Assembly: GCA_037176905.1 (NCBI GenBank)
Contig: JBBBWG010021334.1
Coordinates: forward strand, 1 to 32,387
Origin: Azolla pinnata
Taxonomy: Eukaryota > Streptophyta > Polypodiopsida > Salviniales > Salviniaceae
DNA: 32,387 nt
Direction of reading: 5' to 3'
The position numbers were made by a program, and so were the translations under genes. Numbering within the stretch: the stretch's first letter is position 1; each line of letters opens with the position of its first letter. Below are positions 1-10,395 of the stretch, one piece after another. The notes beneath the pieces are model-generated. The model did no database searches, had not been told where the DNA came from, and worked only from the letters and a program-made list of their open reading frames with translations.

Positions 1-467
1 ATAAGTTGGGCAAGAAATGACCAACTAACATGATCATAAGCCTTCTCAATATTATTTGTATCATAACAATTTCTTACTTTGAGTCCTTCCTCTCTCTCTC
101 TCTCTGCACAGCTGCAGCCGTCCCGACTATGTTCAGGGTGCGCTCCCTGTTTTGCAAGGACCATGAAATGGACTCCGCGACCTTCTGACATGAACAACAA
201 ACCTTTTCATCTGAGCTATATGACTCTGAGATTGCAGCAGACATTTTTTGCCATCTTCCAATATGACCAGAATAGGCCAGGATTAGAAGCCGGTTTGTTT
301 ATCTGTCATGCTTATTTCTTGCAATCTTCATGTTGAAGCACTGGTATCCACACCATGGAAACGGTAGACAGCCTTGGTTTTCTTATCAGCATCCTCATGA
401 GCAGCAGTAACAGAAAATGGGCCTTTTCTCTCGCTTCTACCGCCGTAGATCTGAACCAGCATTGCAA
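1..467. other. No recognised gene
   Basis: Short open frames on both strands show no family resemblance and no splice context I can defend. A short CT tract lies near 90-106. A minus-strand frame reaching 312 could be the tail of an exon from a gene lying further right, but nothing in it is recognisable. Confidence 0.4.
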
Positions 468-725
468 AATTTTGGGCCATGACTCTACCTCACTCAATAT
501 TACCACTGCTATATCCACTATGTTCATGAATCACTGTGTTCCAGATTTCTATGCAGCAGACATTTGTTTGGCTACAGATTGGCTCCTCGAAACAAATTTT
601 GGGCCATGATTCTACCTCACTCAATATTACCACTGCTATATCCACTATGTTCATGAATCAGTCGAATCACTGTTCCAGATTTCTATGCAGCAGACATTTG
701 TTTGGCTACAGATCGGCTCGAAACA
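468..725. repeat. Tandem duplication, about 126-130 bp x 2
   Basis: Two consecutive near-identical copies start at about 468 and 594, each opening with ATTTTGGGCCATGA. Both contain the same run through CTCAATATTACCACTGC and GCAGCAGACATTTGTTTGG. Copy 2 carries a small insertion after TTCATGAATCA and loses a few bases near its end. The overlapping open frames on both strands are by-products of the duplication. Confidence 0.85.
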
Positions 726-1205
726 ATCATCGCATATGGCAACCAAAAACCCGTATCGACCAAGTCCAATCGCTTCCTATGCCAAACAACACAGTGAGTA
801 ACACCCACACCATATACATATAACAAACTGTTGTGATACATCCATCACCAAGTTCCTATTTCATGCATAACCTGCCCAAAAACCAACTAATCAACCGCAT
901 CGGGACAGCACCCCCCCTTCCATCACATCAACACTGCATTCTGGGCTCAAGCTTTCATGTGCCCCAAAATATCTCTTAAGCACTAGATTCGCGTGAGATG
1001 TAATTCCATGTCACACACGTAGAAGAGCTATATACAAACAGATCCCTGCAAAATTAAAATAACAAACTTCCATAGGCTCTACATCAGCCGATACATCTTC
1101 GAATCAAAGAAAAATCCGCATACGTAAGTTGTGTATCTACTACTACTATAAGCAGATCACATCACCAAAACACCCTCCGGCATGTTATTACTCCAAATAC
1201 CCCAT
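726..1205. other. No feature seen
   Basis: AT-rich sequence with no open frame of note, no splice-bounded exon and no clear repeat. Confidence 0.4.
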
Positions 1206-1425
1206 TCTCGTTATATGGGGAAAATTGAATCGCATCACAAAACCCAGATACATACATAAACCACTCATGTTATATGCGGAAAATTGAATGGCATCACAAA
1301 GCCCAGATAAATAAACCACTCAGGTTTTTGGACATTTCTAGGCATATGATTAGCCTATAAATGCCACTCATCTTACATGGGGAAAATTGAACCATCACAA
1401 AGACCAGACACCCATTCCCACGATT
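1206..1425. repeat. Dispersed repeat motif, three copies
   Basis: A motif of the form TATATGGGGAAAATTGAA followed by CATCACAAA and CCAGA occurs near 1212, 1270 and 1371. The same motif returns near 1718 and 1976 inside the larger duplication to the right, giving five copies in 800 bp. The copies are imperfect and irregularly spaced, so this looks like decayed local duplication rather than a fresh array. Confidence 0.7.
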
Positions 1426-1628
1426 GGCATAATAAAATGGACAAAGGTGGACAAAAAAGAGCATAGAGAAAAAGAAAAAGAGAAACAGCCCCTTCTTTTG
1501 CATATCACAAAATGGACAAAAATGGGGCCAAATTTACATCCGAAACTGTAAGACTAGCCTAAGATTAACCACAAATTACATCTGAAACCACAAGAGATGA
1601 TGGTGTATCACTAAATGCATGCATCTTA

Positions 1629-2085
1629 GAGAGATAAAGAGCATGATGATACACGGCTAGGAAAAAAACTATAGATCTCCAGGACCATATAAATTAGCCT
1701 ATAACTGCTGGTCCTGTTATATGGGCAAAATTGAAGCATCACAAAACCTAGATACACAAACCACCCATGTCCAGTATTACCGAAAACGGACGGACAAAGG
1801 AGAACAATAACCAAAGCATGATCAACTGTGAAAAGAGAGAAAAACAGCCCATGTTTTTTTTGGTTGGTGTCGACGAAATAGAGAGATAAAGAACATTATG
1901 ACATGATGATACATGGCTAGGAAAAAACTGTAGACCTCCAGAACCATATAAATTAGCCTACAACTGCTGGTCATGTTATATGGGCAAAATTGAAGCATCA
2001 CAAAACCTAGATACACAAACCACCCATGTCCAGTATTACCGAAAACGGACCATGTTTCTTTTGGTTGGTGTCGACGAGATATATC
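1629..2085. repeat. Direct duplication, about 200-250 bp x 2
   Basis: Copy 1 (about 1629-1880) and copy 2 (about 1880-2085) share long almost identical stretches. These include GAAGCATCACAAAACCTAGA, CCATGTCCAGTATTACCG and TTTGGTTGGTGTCGACGA. Copy 2 lacks about 60 bp present in copy 1 before the last shared stretch. The second copy runs almost to the TIM23 stop codon, so it lies in the probable 3' untranslated or downstream region of that gene. Confidence 0.85.
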
Positions 2086-2111
2086 TAAAAGGGAAAGGGT
2101 TGAAATGGGGG

Positions 2112-2726
2112 TTATATAACCAAATACCTCTTAAAAACAAGCTTCCCAGCAGCAGCGGTGGCAGCGGCAATGCCGCCGAGGGCACCAGCAAAGGCAGCAG
2201 CGCGAGGCCCAGCGCTGACCCTAAAGAGAGCCCCGGTGCCGAGCCCTGCCACAACACTGTTGAGGAGATCATCGGTTCCGCGCTGATGAGTCAGCCCACT
2301 CTCCAGGCCTGCATAGAGCAATCCAACAACGCCCATCTTGTTCCCATAGGTCCTGCCGCGATGCCCCGATGCGTTCAAGAGGCGATTCACCCGCAGCTTC
2401 AGCGTGTCATCTGCCTCGGCTGCCCTCAGCCCATCCCTCAACCCCAATGCTCCCCCTGTCAGAGACCCTGCCAAGTAGCCGCACCCTGTGTAATAGGTCA
2501 GATTCTCGCTCCAATTCCGATGCTTCACCGCCGCCTCCTCCGGGAAAAGGTACTGCGGCGACGACGGCAGCTGGTACAACGCATTGATCGACCTCTGGTC
2601 GAACGAGGTGCCCTTGTACTCCGCGAACGGGTTGTAGTATCGGCCCTCTTCTTCGGCAATGGATTCCGTGTTGTTGTTGCCGTTGTTGTTGATGATGCCG
2701 CCGCTGGCAGCCGATGACGACGCCAT
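2112..2726 (-). CDS. TIM23: TIM23, mitochondrial inner-membrane import channel subunit
   Basis: A single uninterrupted 204-residue frame from ATG at 2726 to a stop at 2112. TIM23 forms the core of the presequence translocase that moves precursor proteins across, or sorts them into, the mitochondrial inner membrane. Seen here: a hydrophilic low-complexity N-terminus (Ser/Ala, then Asn-rich), then the plant-type N-terminal segment with LYQLPSSPQYLFPEEA and KHRNWSENLTYYTGCGYL. The Tim17/Tim22/Tim23 domain follows from about residue 75, with Gly-rich membrane segments (GYLAGSLTGGALG, GVVGLLYAGLESGL, SVVAGLGTGALFRV, AAFAGALGGIAAATAAAGK). Length is close to the usual 180-200 residues. No intron, frameshift or stop is seen, so it looks functional. 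The Asn run near residue 13 comes from a GTT/GTT-like repeat at about 2672-2690. Antisense frames of up to 245 residues over this gene are shadows. Confidence 0.93.
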   Translation of the reverse strand: MASSSAASGGIINNNGNNNTESIAEEEGRYYNPFAEYKGTSFDQRSINALYQLPSSPQYLFPEEAAVKHRNWSENLTYYTGCGYLAGSLTGGALGLRDGLRAAEADDTLKLRVNRLLNASGHRGRTYGNKMGVVGLLYAGLESGLTHQRGTDDLLNSVVAGLGTGALFRVSAGPRAAAFAGALGGIAAATAAAGKLVFKRYLVI

Positions 2727-3030
2727 GGAAGCAGCTTTACTGGGCGAAATGCAGAAGCTATGATCAAATGGAGAGGCAGAGCAACTGCTGATTCTCGAGG
2801 ATACCCCGTTGAAGAACAGAACCGGAACGCAAAGGAGGAGGTAGAATTGGGGAAGAGCACGCCCTGTCTATATCTATGATCTCCCGGGAGTGAAGCTCTG
2901 CAGGGGATCGAATGAAGCCCCAGGAGGATGCAGAGACTTCTCTCCTCCTGACTCTGTATCTCCCTCTCTCTGGCAAAAACCCTCGGAAGGGTTTAAGCCA
3001 TTCACACTTTGAGCGTCCACATTGGGCCAT
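2727..3030 (-). promoter_or_regulatory. TIM23 5' untranslated region and proximal promoter (inferred)
   Basis: This is the sequence immediately upstream of the TIM23 ATG. It is less AT-rich than the surrounding spacer and contains CT-rich tracts on the plus strand around 2938-2980 (a GA-rich patch when read with the gene). No clear TATA box is placed, so the extent is a guess from composition and position. Confidence 0.35.
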
Positions 3031-3387
3031 TTTGCCATCGCCAAAGCAGTGATTTCACCCACTTTTTCTTCCGATTTGGTTGTGCTCTTCGAAGCCCTAA
3101 TTTGCTCTAGCAAAGGGCTAGATCCGCATTGTTTGCTGCGCAGCTGCATTGATCTGGCTCAGAGATTTGGTGACCATAGCCATCATCATGCACACAGATT
3201 TGATGTTGCTGTTGAGCTTGTGATCATTTGCTTGTGATCTTCTCTCACAAATGACACTAAGAAACCTTTCCGCTGGATAAAAAGATAGCATGAGTTTTGT
3301 TGTGTGACCAATTTTACAATATAGAAGAGACAATGAGCTTTGCAAGAATTAATGAACAGGCTGCCGCATCTGATCACAACCGTATTC

Positions 3388-3605
3388 ATCTTCAAATCTT
3401 TAGGTCAAAATGCCAATATATGCATCACAAGTTCTTTGAATCTTTAGGTCAAATGCCAATATATGCACCACAATTTCTTCGAATCTTTATAAAGGCTATT
3501 ATGCCCACATGTGCATGACAAATTCTTCAAATCTTTAGGTCAAATGCCCATATATATATGCATGCCAAAATTCATCAAATTTTTCCATATATGCACGACA
3601 AACTC
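3388..3605. repeat. Imperfect tandem repeat, about 50-bp unit, 4-5 copies
   Basis: Units share TTCAAATCTTTAGGTCAAA followed by TGCCAATATATGCA and CACAA/GACAA. Copies start near 3390, 3440, 3480, 3525 and 3565 with growing divergence to the right. The short plus-strand frame here is repeat sequence, not a gene. Confidence 0.75.
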
Positions 3606-4184
3606 ATTTCAATCAGCAGAGAACATGAGCATCGGAGTGGTAAGAGGTACATATACCTAGCTTTTAATTAACACATCATCTATCAGAACCGGATACATAT
3701 CTACAGAATGTCATCATATCCATTGCTTGCCATTATCATATGCAAGATTCACAATTCACATACAATCAAGCTTCTTCCAAGCTTTAATTAGATACCCTCG
3801 TGCCAATCCTTCATGATCAAAAATCATTCTAGATCCATGATTCAAGAAGAAAGCAGAGTATGTGCATGCCTTATGTCCCACCACACAAGCTTTCAACATG
3901 CTCCAACTTATGACCAAATCACTGTTTCTACTTTGTGAACTGGATCTCTTCAGCCCATTTCGTAGTGGGGGTAATCACAGCAACTGTTCCCAGTAGATTT
4001 GTATCTACCGGGCATAATGACCGATCATTTGCTCATCTGCAACGTTGAAATGCGATTGCATCATCATGAGCAGGTTCAAAAGAAGACCATCGACATCCAT
4101 CCATCTAATCCCAACCAGATGTAGCACATCACCTTAAATATATATACAAACAGAAAAGAAAACCGCTATGTTCCTCTGAGCCTA
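3606..4184. other. Intergenic, nothing recognised
   Basis: AT-rich spacer between the 3' end of the phosphatase-like gene and TIM23. The last part (about 4040-4184) probably holds the 3' untranslated region of the minus-strand gene that ends at 4185. Confidence 0.4.
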
Positions 4185-4764
4185 TCAAATCCTCGAAGTA
4201 TCTATTCGGCTCTTCTGAAGTTGGAAGGCAGGGACAACCCAAGTTCCGCAACTGCACTGCGCACCGGCCCAATCAAAACTACCGAGCCTTGCACTGCAAG
4301 TAGCACATGACAGCTTCCCCATCACATCACCTTCTTGGACTGCAAAGGTTTTCAGACAGAAAGTCTAAATAAAGAAGCTAGAACTATGATGCAATGCCAA
4401 TATTCAAATAACATGGTATATCTTACCTGCACTCATCCATTTCATTGGCTGAACAAAGATGGAAGTGCATTCTGCTGCTGCTGCCTCAATACAAAGGCTG
4501 GATTTGCTTCTCTTTTTGAAAGATTTCCCGGTCTCTTGGTCATGAACCTGCACATTGTCTTGGCATGCCACTACTTGCCTACACTTTTTACATCGGTAAA
4601 CCTCTTGGCCTGCAAAACTTTGTTGTGCAGAAGAAGATTTCGTTGCTGCGTCTGCCGCAAGTGACAGCTTTGCGGACTCTTCAGCATAACCTGGCTCTTC
4701 CCCTACACGAAAATCAACCATATCTAACCGATTTGCCCCCATATATTCAGTACTCATGTTCTCT
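4185..4764 (-). CDS. DUSP12: YVH1/DUSP12-like protein, C-terminal zinc-binding exons (partial gene)
   Basis: Two adjoining exons are clear. The first runs 4764 to 4427 (acceptor TACAG before 4764, donor GTAAGA after 4427). The last runs 4339 to the TGA at 4185-4187 (acceptor TTTGCAG). Phase fits across the 87-bp intron. The joined frame has YRCKKCRQVVA, CTSIFVQPMKWMSA, GKLSCATCSARLGSFDWAG, QCSCGTWVVPAFQLQKSRID. This is the conserved C-terminal cysteine-rich zinc domain of YVH1/DUSP12, which in yeast and animals acts in 60S ribosome maturation. An upstream stretch (NRLDMVDF, then EEPG) matches the linker between phosphatase and zinc domains of plant members. The N-terminal dual-specificity phosphatase domain with its HCxxGxSRS loop should lie at higher coordinates on this strand, but I could not find it. 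The gene is either split by long introns or 5'-truncated. The family call rests on the zinc domain and is firm; gene integrity is unknown. Confidence 0.8.
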
Positions 4765-5650
4765 CTGTACGACACACACACATACATATCCTGGTATCAG
4801 ATAGCACATATGCATAAAGTTACTCATAAAACTCATGAAAGTACTGCAAGACTTATAGTCTTGATCTCAACACGAGACGGTTTTAAGGCTGAATTCCAGA
4901 TACCTCGCCCTCTTACCCCTCCATTTCAACACCATGATTTTCTTTCCTTTCTATGAAAATGGTTTTTCCAAGATGTTTTCCTAGCTCCTGTTTGACATTT
5001 TTCATAGGCGTTCTGTAGAGCAGCAGCTTCTTTGCCATGTCCTATTGCAGATACACTTGCTTAGTTTACATTAAACCATACGATCATCTGCTAGGGCTCT
5101 TCTTGTTTATTTACATACTATACCTCTCAGGTCAACCTACGGAAGTTTCCTAGTGTGGGTGAGTATTGGCATAGCATGCAGAATGGTTTTGTAATGCCCA
5201 ACAACAAAACCACCTTCCATTTTCATCATGGAATCACGGCATGGCATGTCATGTACGTACAGCTATGCCATGCTATGTCTATGCCTATGCCTATCGGGAT
5301 GGAATCACAGCATCACATGCGAAGCAACTGCGCTCACAGCACAGCGTGCTATGTGTAGTTCTATGCCATGGCTATGGTATGGCTAGGTTATACGGCATGC
5401 TACGACTGTGTATATCCGTATGGTACGACTATGCATGTGCCCACATCCACAAGTTCCTGACCTCTTATGCAAGCGCGCAATCATGATCATGTGGCAAGGC
5501 GTATACGGTGCAGAACCCAAAGCATACATCGATACAGAAACAGAGACACCCAGGCATGGCCTCAACATTCCAGGATGTGAAAGACAAAAGGAGCGGAAAA
5601 TTGCCCATGGGAAGAAAGCAGAGGCGGAAAGAACAGAACAACGGGGAAGG
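4765..5650. other. Probable intron/spacer; CATG-rich low-complexity stretch at 5160-5420
   Basis: No phosphatase exon is recognised. On the minus strand, a frame at about 5045-4915 lies between a TGCAATAG acceptor and a GGGGTAAGAG donor but resembles nothing. From 5160 to 5420 the plus strand is dominated by short ATGCC/CTATG/CATGG words. These generate several overlapping short frames and look like degenerate simple sequence. Confidence 0.35.
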
Positions 5651-5797
5651 TACCTGGAAGTGGAGCAGGTGTTGCGAGAGGCATCCTGGCTGGGTCCCCC
5701 TTCACCTCCGCTTCAAGCATCAGATCGCCATGTGAGGGCAGAAGCTGAGAAATGTCGTGTGATATGACAAAGCCATGCTTTTCCAAGTCTTGGGTCC
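5651..5797 (-). other. Candidate exon of unknown identity
   Basis: On the minus strand a frame of about 49 codons opens just after an AG at about 5798 and closes at a CCAG/GTACCT donor near 5651. It reads NFANGRFWTQDLEKHGF, then SHDISQLLPSHGD, and ends in a Pro/Ala-rich stretch. Codon choice and composition look protein-like, and an overlapping ATG frame starts inside it. It lies upstream of the DUSP12-like exons on the same strand and could belong to that gene, but I see no phosphatase motif. Identity unknown. Confidence 0.3.
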
Positions 5798-5966
5798 AAA
5801 ATCTCCCATTTGCAAAATTGACCTAACTTCTGATGTGGGCATTTCTACACAGGAAAATATGTCTCTCAGCTCCTCATAAACCAGACCGATCACCAACAAA
5901 AATCGAACCTGGAATTGTTTGGTTTTTCACCTGTTCTCCGATTCATGGTTTTGATTCGAGGGAGCT

Positions 5967-5969
<3 letters not shown>

Positions 5970-6021
<52 letters not shown>
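5970..6021. repeat. (CT)n microsatellite
   Basis: An uninterrupted CT dinucleotide run of about 50 bases directly left of a three-copy 50-bp repeat. Confidence 0.95.
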
Positions 6022-6023
<2 letters not shown>

Positions 6024-6174
6024 AAATCACTACAAAATCTTCAAAAAGAGCTCAAAGAGACTGTCTTATGCTCAAATCACTACAAAATCTTCAAAAAAAA
6101 AGTTCAAAGAGACTGTCTTATGCTCAAATCACTACAAAATCTTTCAAAAAGAGTTCAAAGAGACTGTCTTATGC
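6022..6174. repeat. Tandem repeat, 50-52 bp x 3
   Basis: Copies start at 6022, 6072 and 6124, each with TCAAATCACTACAAAATCTT, an A-rich middle and AAAGAGACTGTCTTATGC. They differ mainly in the length of the A run. The plus-strand frame of 118 codons across it is the CT run plus these repeats and is not a gene. Confidence 0.9.
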
Positions 6175-6660
6175 ATGGCAAAGGTGTGATTTATGCTCAA
6201 AAGAACCCAAAAACAGAAAGTTCGGATAAGCCTGCATTCATTTTCATGTCAAAAATCCTTACAAAAAAATTGTTTTGAAGACATTGAAAGCATCTATCCG
6301 ATGTCACCACAATGGTATTCTGTACTGCCCGACTTGTCCCACCGTGTTAGAGCTTACATTTTAGCATAGATCACCATGATTTGGTCCCATAGATCATATC
6401 AGAGTTTATACAGAATTCTGACTTGCTAGAGCTTACATATTGACATCGATCACCATGATCGATCGTAGCTTCAGTTTCATAGATCATATCAGGCTTCACA
6501 CAGGCATATATATATTAGCATCCCATTTCATCTCTACTGATAATCACAGCATTTTCTTGTCACTGCATTCTAGGGACATCTCAGCAACAGAAATATGCAG
6601 CTCAAAAAGATACCAACAGAATCCTCTGCTCTCACAAACATTGAGATTCGAATCACATCA
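6175..6660. other. Intergenic, nothing recognised
   Basis: AT-rich spacer. It contains two partial copies of a TAGATCATATCAG-type phrase (about 6390 and 6480) but no gene. Confidence 0.4.
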
Positions 6661-6781
6661 GACCCAATAAAAGACCCTACATGGCTTGAATCGGCGAAGA
6701 CCCAAGGAAAGATGCTACATGGCTTGAAATTGGCGAAGAGACCCAACAAAAGATACTACATGGCTTGAATTGCCAAAAGAC
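6661..6781. repeat. Tandem repeat, 38-41 bp x 3
   Basis: Copies begin at about 6661, 6699 and 6740 with GACCCAA, then AAAGAT and CTACATGGCTTGAA, then a GGCGAAGA-type end. They are divergent from each other by several substitutions. Confidence 0.8.
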
Positions 6782-7188
6782 ATCGGATCCATTCCAGCAC
6801 CCGGTGTTCCATGGCCTTCACACAAACAAGTCGAGAAGGCACATTGCACCTTAGATCCCATCTTTGGAGCTTTTGAATAACAGCGTTTGATCCTGATCAT
6901 CATGGCCATCGACGAATCACCCTTTACTGACATGAATTTCTGTCGTTTGCCTCAAAAAGGACTGGATTTCACTAACTCCAGTGAACCCATGTTCCACCGC
7001 TTGTACAATGAAGTAGACCTCAATGCCTCTCGAAAGCCCTTACATTGTTGCATCATGACCCTATATCCATTGCAGAGCTTCTGCTTCTCGAATGTCCCTC
7101 ATCCTCACAGATAAATTCGGTTCATTATTCCCTCCCCAATAGGATGCTTCGCATGACACACCTGCCCATAATGCCACAATTTCATCGA
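6782..7188. other. 3' flank of PPR-A
   Basis: Sequence downstream of the PPR-A stop codon on the minus strand. It presumably holds its 3' untranslated region. No poly(A) signal could be placed with confidence and no other gene is seen. Confidence 0.4.
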
Positions 7189-10100
7189 TCACGGTCGCAC
7201 TGAATTCAATGGGGATGAAACATCTTCCGTAAACATCGAGGACAAGACATCGGATGCCCCACAAACACACTTCCCGTGCTCAAAAATATGGAAATGGTTT
7301 GGATCTCGAGCCATAATCTTCCGATTCTCTATTTTCGAGATGAATAACGCACCAAAGTGGCAGTGACCACATATGCCCGTGTTACTCAAAACATGAATAG
7401 TCTCCCCTTTGTAAGAATTGATGAGAGCACAAGCAATGGCCAACTTCACACTATGTCCACAGTGCACATCATTCTTTCCATCTACATAAGAGCTCTGCAC
7501 CATCCAATGGGCACTAGATAGAAAGCCTGATTGTTCCATTTTAAGAGAAATGTCCTTTATCTTGGCATGTATGGCTTTGCTTTGAGAATGCCTTGTAACC
7601 CCAAGAGAAAATGAATGTGCATTCCCACTGGCATCGACCCACACGCTGTTTCCCCGGTCCTGCCAAACTGCGTATTTCCGTCTCATTGCTTCAACTCTGT
7701 CTGCATCCTTTTTCATACCAGCAGCAGCAAAGATATTAGCTATAAGAACATAGGCTACAGCACAGCTATCATCAAGCTGCACGGCTTGATCAAACGCTAC
7801 TATTCCGAGTTCCACATTTCCCCACTTTCTACAAGCCCCAAGTAGTGCAACCCAAACGTCGTGATAATCGGAGGATGGCATCACCTCAATCACTGACATT
7901 GCCTTATCAAAGAGCCCTGCATACCCAAAAACTACCACCATGCAAGTATGGTGCTTCACGTTGGGAGTAACCTTATATTTGCTGGCCATATTCCCAAAAA
8001 TTTCTTGGGCTTCATCCAATAGTCCTGACCGGCCACATGCGCTCAAAATGCAAAGTAGTGTAACTGCATCCGGAGAAAAACCCTCGCTCTGCATCACTTC
8101 AAAACAGTTCAGTGCTTCATGACCTTGCCCTTGTTGGGCTAGTCCTGCAATTAAAGTATTCCAAGCAACAACATCTCGTGTGGGAAGTTCTTTGAGGACC
8201 CTTTGTGATTTTTCAAGCAGACCACATTTGGCATACGCATCCACCAAAGCTGTTCCGAGTACAACATCTTTATCCAACAAGTTCCGGTTCAGAATCTGTT
8301 CATGAATTTCCTCAGTTATGTCTATAGCACCTGTGCTGGAACTAGCTTTCAAGATGCATATCAAAGTTACTGCATCCGGGGCAAAACCCTCACTCTGCAT
8401 GCGCTCAAAACAGTCCAATGCTTCATGACTCTGCCCTCGTTGAACATACCCCGTAATTAGGGCAGACCAGGATACTACGTTTCGAATGGGAAGGCCTTGA
8501 AGCACTTCTTGTGCTTTTGCAAGCACACCACATTTGCTGTACATGTCTACTAAAGCATTGCCAAAAACAATATCCTTCTCCAGTAAACCTCTTCTTAGAA
8601 TCTCATCGTGAATTTGTTTTCCTTTCTCTATAGCCCCAACTTCACCACATGCCTTCAAGATTGACGTAAAAGTAACTGCATCAGGTGAAAGGCCCTCAAT
8701 CAGCATCCTTTCAAAACAGGTGAGAGCTTCTTGACCTTCCCCTTGTTGAACATATCCTGTGATTAGAGCATTCCAAGAAACTACATTGCGAATGGCAAGA
8801 TCTTTAAGCACTTCTTGTGCCTTTGCAAGCAAACCACATTTCGCATACATATCTACTAAAGCAGTACCAAGCACAGAATTCTTCTCTAGTAAGCCCCTAT
8901 TGGCAACCTCTTCGTGGATTTGTATGCCTTTGTTTACAGCACCCGTGCTACCACAAGCCTTCAATAAACATGTGAAAGTGACTGTATCTGGAAAGAGACC
9001 TTCTCTTTGCATCCGTTCGAAGCAGTTTATGGCTTCTCGGCCGAGCCCTTGTTGGGTATATCCAGCGATAAGTGCAGACCAAGAGACAACATTTCGGACA
9101 GGAAGCTCATCGAGCACTTCGTGTGCTTTTGCCAGCACACCACATTTGGCATACATATCAACAAGAGCGGTACCAAGCACGATATCCTTTGTGAGGCCCC
9201 TATGCAAAATCTCATCATGAACCTTTTCTCCCTCGCTTACAGCACCCGTGCTGCCACAGGCCTTCAAGACGGATATAAAGGTAACTGGATTCGGCGAAAG
9301 ACCCTCATTTAGTATCCGCTCAAAACAATCCAATACTTCATGAAACTGCCCCTGCTGAAGGTACCCTACAATTAGTGCATTCCAAGAGACTATGTTCCGC
9401 ACAGAAAGCTCTTCGAGAACCTGTTTTGCTTTTGTAAGAATGCCACATTTCGCATACATGTCCACTAATGCAGTACCAAGCACAATATCCTTCGCCAACA
9501 AGCCCCTACCCGTGATTTCTTCATGAAGTTGGCTGCCCTTCTCTATAGCCCCAACACTACCGCATGCTTTTAAGATGCAAATGAAAGTAATGCTGTTTGG
9601 AGAGATTCCCTCTCTTTGCATCTTCTCAAAACAGTTCAAGGCTTCGTGACCTTGACCTTTCTGAGCATAACCAGTTATGAGTGCATTCCAAGAGGCCACA
9701 TTTCTAACCAAAAGGTCTTCCAACACTTGCTTCGCTTTTGAAAGCATCATACACTTGGCATACATATCCACCAAAGCGGTCCCAAGCACTACATCCTTCT
9801 TCTGCAGCAGTCCCCTATTCACGATTTCTTCATGAATTTGTTTGCCCTTCTCTATAGCTCCAATGTTGGCACAAGCTTTCAAGATGCAAATGAAGCTGAT
9901 AACATCCGGAGAAAGGCCTTCACTTTGCATTCTCTCAAAGCAATTTAGTGCTTCTTGACCTTGTCCCTGTTGAGCATATCCTGCTATCAATGCATTCCAG
10001 CACACTAGATCCCGAACAGGTACATCTTCAAGAACTTCTTGTGCTTTTCCGATCATACCGCATTTTGCGTACATGCTGATCAAAGTGCTGGCAATGTAAG

Positions 10101-10309
10101 GGTTCCTTTCAAGCAAGCCCCTGTTCAGAAGCTGGGCATGAAGGTTAATACCTTTAACAATATCTCTTTTCTGGCCACAAGCCTTTAGCAGGGCAACAAA
10201 GGTGTGAGCTTCACCGGAAGCTCCGTTTGTATGCCGTTCTTGCAACAACCCAGTCTCTCTGCTCCGCTGTTGAGGCTTAAAATCTGGCAGAATTGAGGTA
10301 TCCTGGATT

Positions 10310-10395
<86 letters not shown>

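Noticed and set aside
1980-2717. 245-codon plus-strand frame
   Set aside because: Antisense shadow of TIM23; Pro/Arg/Gln composition without domains.
5408-5767. 119-codon plus-strand frame
   Set aside because: Overlaps the minus-strand candidate exon and low-complexity sequence; no domain.
5833-6189. 118-codon plus-strand frame with a Ser-Leu run
   Set aside because: Made of the CT microsatellite and a 50-bp triplication.
7189-7260. PPR-A ending ...VRP read as a DYW:KP (U-to-C type) domain
   Set aside because: The residues lie about 18 positions past CVCG, and the catalytic HxE is lost; the likeness is chance.
10305-10392. Arg-Glu repeat N-terminus on PPR-A
   Set aside because: It is the translation of a CT microsatellite; a spliced first exon explains the gene better.
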